From an uncultured Pseudomonadota bacterium (GTDB taxonomy: Bacteria; Myxococcota_A; Polyangia; Nannocystales; Nannocystaceae), in the NCBI GenBank assembly GCA_913061055.1, contig CAJXVA010000024.1:1-38380 (forward strand): DNA of 38,380 nucleotides. The letters run 5' to 3'. Position numbers and translations under genes: made by a program. The notes under the pieces were generated by a model. That model did no database searches and was not told where the DNA came from. It saw only the letters and a program-made list of their open reading frames with translations. This document shows positions 33,548-38,380 of this stretch, one piece after another (the stretch's first letter is position 1; the number at the start of each line of letters is the position of its first letter).

Positions 33548-34273
33548 GTGGCGCTCAAGGATCTATTCAGTAGTTCGGGACGCGCCAAGTCGCGGCTCGA
33601 CAAGTGGACCAAGACGGCAACGAGCCCGTACACGCAGTCGGCCGAACGCTACGCGGCGATGCAGAACATGATCAAGGACGGCTCTGACGAGGCGTTGTTC
33701 TGCCTCTTCAAACGGTTCACCGTCGTCTCGACCAAGAGCATCGAAGACGAAGAGGAGAAGAGCTGGGCATACCGGGAACTCTCCGGACTCGGTCCGAAGG
33801 TCCTCCCCGCGGCCAAGCGCTTCTGCATCGAGGCTGAGAGCGTCGCGTGGGCGCTTCGCATCATCGAAGACGTCGCGGACGAGACCCAAGAGTGGGAAAT
33901 CCTCGACGAACTGCTCAAGAACCATCCTCCGGGATACGAGCGCGACGCGGCGAAGAAGCAACAGATTCTCACCCACCTCTCCGAGATCGATGACCCCAAG
34001 GTCGCCGAGCTTCTCGCCGGCTACCTCGAAGACCACGACGAGGGGGTGCGGTTCTTCAGCGTCGAGCAGCTGGTCGACATCGCCGACGAGTCGGTCAAGC
34101 CCGCCATCCTCGCTCGCCTGCTGAACCCCGAAGAAGATTCACTTCGCCTTCGCACGCGAATCCTCGAAGGGCTCGCCGAGCTCGGATGGGACGTCTCCGA
34201 GTATACGGACGGCATCGCGAAGGTCATCGGACAAGAACACGCCCTGCAGGGCGGAAAAATCGTCAGAAGGTAA
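33548..34273 (+). CDS. HEAT-repeat-like protein upstream of carB
   Basis: A 241-aa soluble, helical protein from a GTG at 33548 (VALKDLFSS). Pairs of helices of about 35-40 residues each, for example [51 protein letters not shown] and [34 protein letters not shown], fit an ARM/HEAT-like solenoid. Such proteins are binding scaffolds. There is no signal or membrane segment. The frame is open further upstream to 33464, but that stretch (Arg-rich, low complexity) looks non-coding. It lies 11 bp before carB, which suggests co-transcription, but I know of no established role for it in carbamoyl phosphate synthesis. Confidence 0.85.
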   Translation: MALKDLFSSSGRAKSRLDKWTKTATSPYTQSAERYAAMQNMIKDGSDEALFCLFKRFTVVSTKSIEDEEEKSWAYRELSGLGPKVLPAAKRFCIEAESVAWALRIIEDVADETQEWEILDELLKNHPPGYERDAAKKQQILTHLSEIDDPKVAELLAGYLEDHDEGVRFFSVEQLVDIADESVKPAILARLLNPEEDSLRLRTRILEGLAELGWDVSEYTDGIAKVIGQEHALQGGKIVRR

Positions 34274-34284
34274 GGAGTCGGGCA

Positions 34285-37554
<3,270 letters not shown>

Positions 37555-37590
37555 CGACTCTGGGCGCAACCGCGCGCCCCAAGGCATTCC

Positions 37591-38079
37591 ATGGCCGACG
37601 AAACCTACCCGATGACTCCCGAGGGCCTGCGCACCCTCAAGGCCGAGCTCAAGCAGATCAGAGAGATCGACCGGCCGCACAACGTGCAAGAGATCGAAGA
37701 GGCACTCGAGCATGGCGACCTGCGGGAGAACGCCGAGTACCACGCGGCCAAAGATCGCCAGGCCGAGCTCGACGCCCGGATGCGCTTCGCCGAGTACCGG
37801 ATCAGCCGCTCGAAGGTGATCGACCCGAGCAAGATGAGCTCGTCGAAGGTCGCATTTGGCGCGACCGTCACCGTCCTCGATATGGACACCGACAAAGAGG
37901 ACACCTACAGCATCGTGGGTGAGCACGAGTTCGACGTCGACCGTGGGCGCATCTCGTTCAAATCCCCGATCGCCCGCGTCCTGATGGGCAAAGAAGAAGG
38001 CGACGAAGCCATCCTCAAGCTGCCCCGCGGAGACCGCGAGCTCGAGGTCGTTTCGATCGAGTACAAGGCACTCGAATGA
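37591..38079 (+). CDS. greA: Transcription elongation factor GreA
   Basis: A 162-aa factor that rescues backtracked RNA polymerase by stimulating transcript cleavage. The N-terminal coiled coil (about 1-75) carries the conserved EALEHGDLRENAEYHAAKDR segment, whose acidic tip residues reach the polymerase active site. The C-terminal FKBP-like domain (about 80-160) includes VAFGATVTVLDMDTDKEDTYSIVG and the typical ISFKSPIARVLMGKEEGDEA. An AAGG sequence 6 nt upstream supports the start. It is 36 bp after carB, a frequent bacterial neighbour, and overlaps the following gene by 4 bases. Confidence 0.96.
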   Translation: MADETYPMTPEGLRTLKAELKQIREIDRPHNVQEIEEALEHGDLRENAEYHAAKDRQAELDARMRFAEYRISRSKVIDPSKMSSSKVAFGATVTVLDMDTDKEDTYSIVGEHEFDVDRGRISFKSPIARVLMGKEEGDEAILKLPRGDRELEVVSIEYKALE

Positions 38080-38380
38080 CCAGCATCCGCGCTCTGGGTA
38101 TCGCAGCGTTCGCGCTGTTCACCACCACCGCTTGCCGCCCCACCGAAGGGGAGCGGTGCATTTGCGCGGGTGAGTGCGCCGGCGGGCTCGTCTGTGCGGC
38201 CGACGGAGCTGTGCTCCGCGGCGGGCAGTGTGTCGGGTCGGTCAGCAATGACCTCGAATCCGGGGTCTGTATCGATGCCGGCAATGTTGACCTCGAGGAC
38301 GACGCCCTCACGCCACCGCCCAAGTTCGACGCAGGCGGATGGGCGACAAGCGGCTCGCTGCCGATGACGACCGCCTCGAG
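38076..38380 (+). CDS. Lipoprotein gene, 3' end beyond the window
   Basis: The ATG at 38076 overlaps the greA stop (ATGA) and opens a frame running 101 codons off the window. The product starts MTSIRALGIAAFALFTTTAC, a lipoprotein signal with Cys20. A cysteine-rich stretch follows (CICAGECAGGLVCAADGAVL and CVGSVSNDLESGVC), resembling secreted disulfide modules, then an acidic linker. Only the N-terminal part is visible, so no function is assigned. Confidence 0.7.
   Translation, partial: MTSIRALGIAAFALFTTTACRPTEGERCICAGECAGGLVCAADGAVLRGGQCVGSVSNDLESGVCIDAGNVDLEDDALTPPPKFDAGGWATSGSLPMTTAS

Overview
The window looks like chromosomal DNA from a high-GC myxobacterium (Myxococcota). A Nannocystis/Plesiocystis/Enhygromyxa-type lineage is likely, but that is inference. 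The signs are a C-terminal MYXO-CTERM-like sorting signal, a lipoprotein with eight myxobacterial cysteine-rich (DUF4215-type) repeats, two large Ser/Thr kinases with TPR regions, many lipoproteins with Asp/Thr/Gly/Glu-rich linkers, and frequent GTG starts. I see no rRNA, tRNA, CRISPR array, insertion sequence or phage gene. Genes are tightly packed, no gap exceeds 300 bp, and several convergent genes overlap at their 3' ends. Bases 1-206 hold no gene I can support.

Layout. 0.2-1.6 kb (+): the two subunits of a 3-oxoacid CoA-transferase. 1.6-6.3 kb (-): a regulatory cassette read as Ser/Thr kinase-TPR, a small unknown protein, then two tandem paralogous ECF-like sigma factors. 6.5-8.0 kb (-): a lipoprotein with cysteine-rich repeats and a CAP/SCP domain. 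8.2-10.3 kb: a divergent pair, SixA-like phosphatase (-) and Ppx/GppA phosphatase (+). 10.3-17.4 kb (-): a run starting with a second Ser/Thr kinase-TPR, translationally coupled to an AtoE-type short-chain fatty acid transporter, then an M28-PDZ peptidase lipoprotein and a Sel1-repeat lipoprotein. 17.5-21.5 kb: a small membrane protein, a 4HBT thioesterase, a two-part HCCA-isomerase/DsbA-like protein and a hybrid histidine kinase. 21.6-27.1 kb (-): a complete ISC iron-sulfur assembly operon (iscS-iscU-iscA-hscB-hscA-fdx), headed not by an Rrf2-type iscR but by a MerR-family regulator with two CxxC pairs. 27.3-29.7 kb (-): a large lipoprotein with a poly-lysine tail. 29.8-33.4 kb: a Spo0M-like protein, a MYXO-CTERM protein and small envelope proteins. 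33.5-38.4 kb (+): a HEAT-repeat-like protein, carB, greA and the start of a lipoprotein gene running off the end.

How the genes work together. The ISC genes form a self-contained Fe-S assembly pathway. The Cys-rich MerR protein and a pair of near-identical operator-like sites 85 bp apart suggest a feedback sensor that is not IscR. The kinase/sigma cassette has no visible anti-sigma gene, and both sigma factors have lost acidic residues in the region 2.2 motif that normally contacts RNA polymerase. That resembles the known design in which a Ser/Thr kinase activates an ECF sigma factor by phosphorylation (EcfP/PknT of Vibrio parahaemolyticus). These two systems are the most interesting parts of the window.
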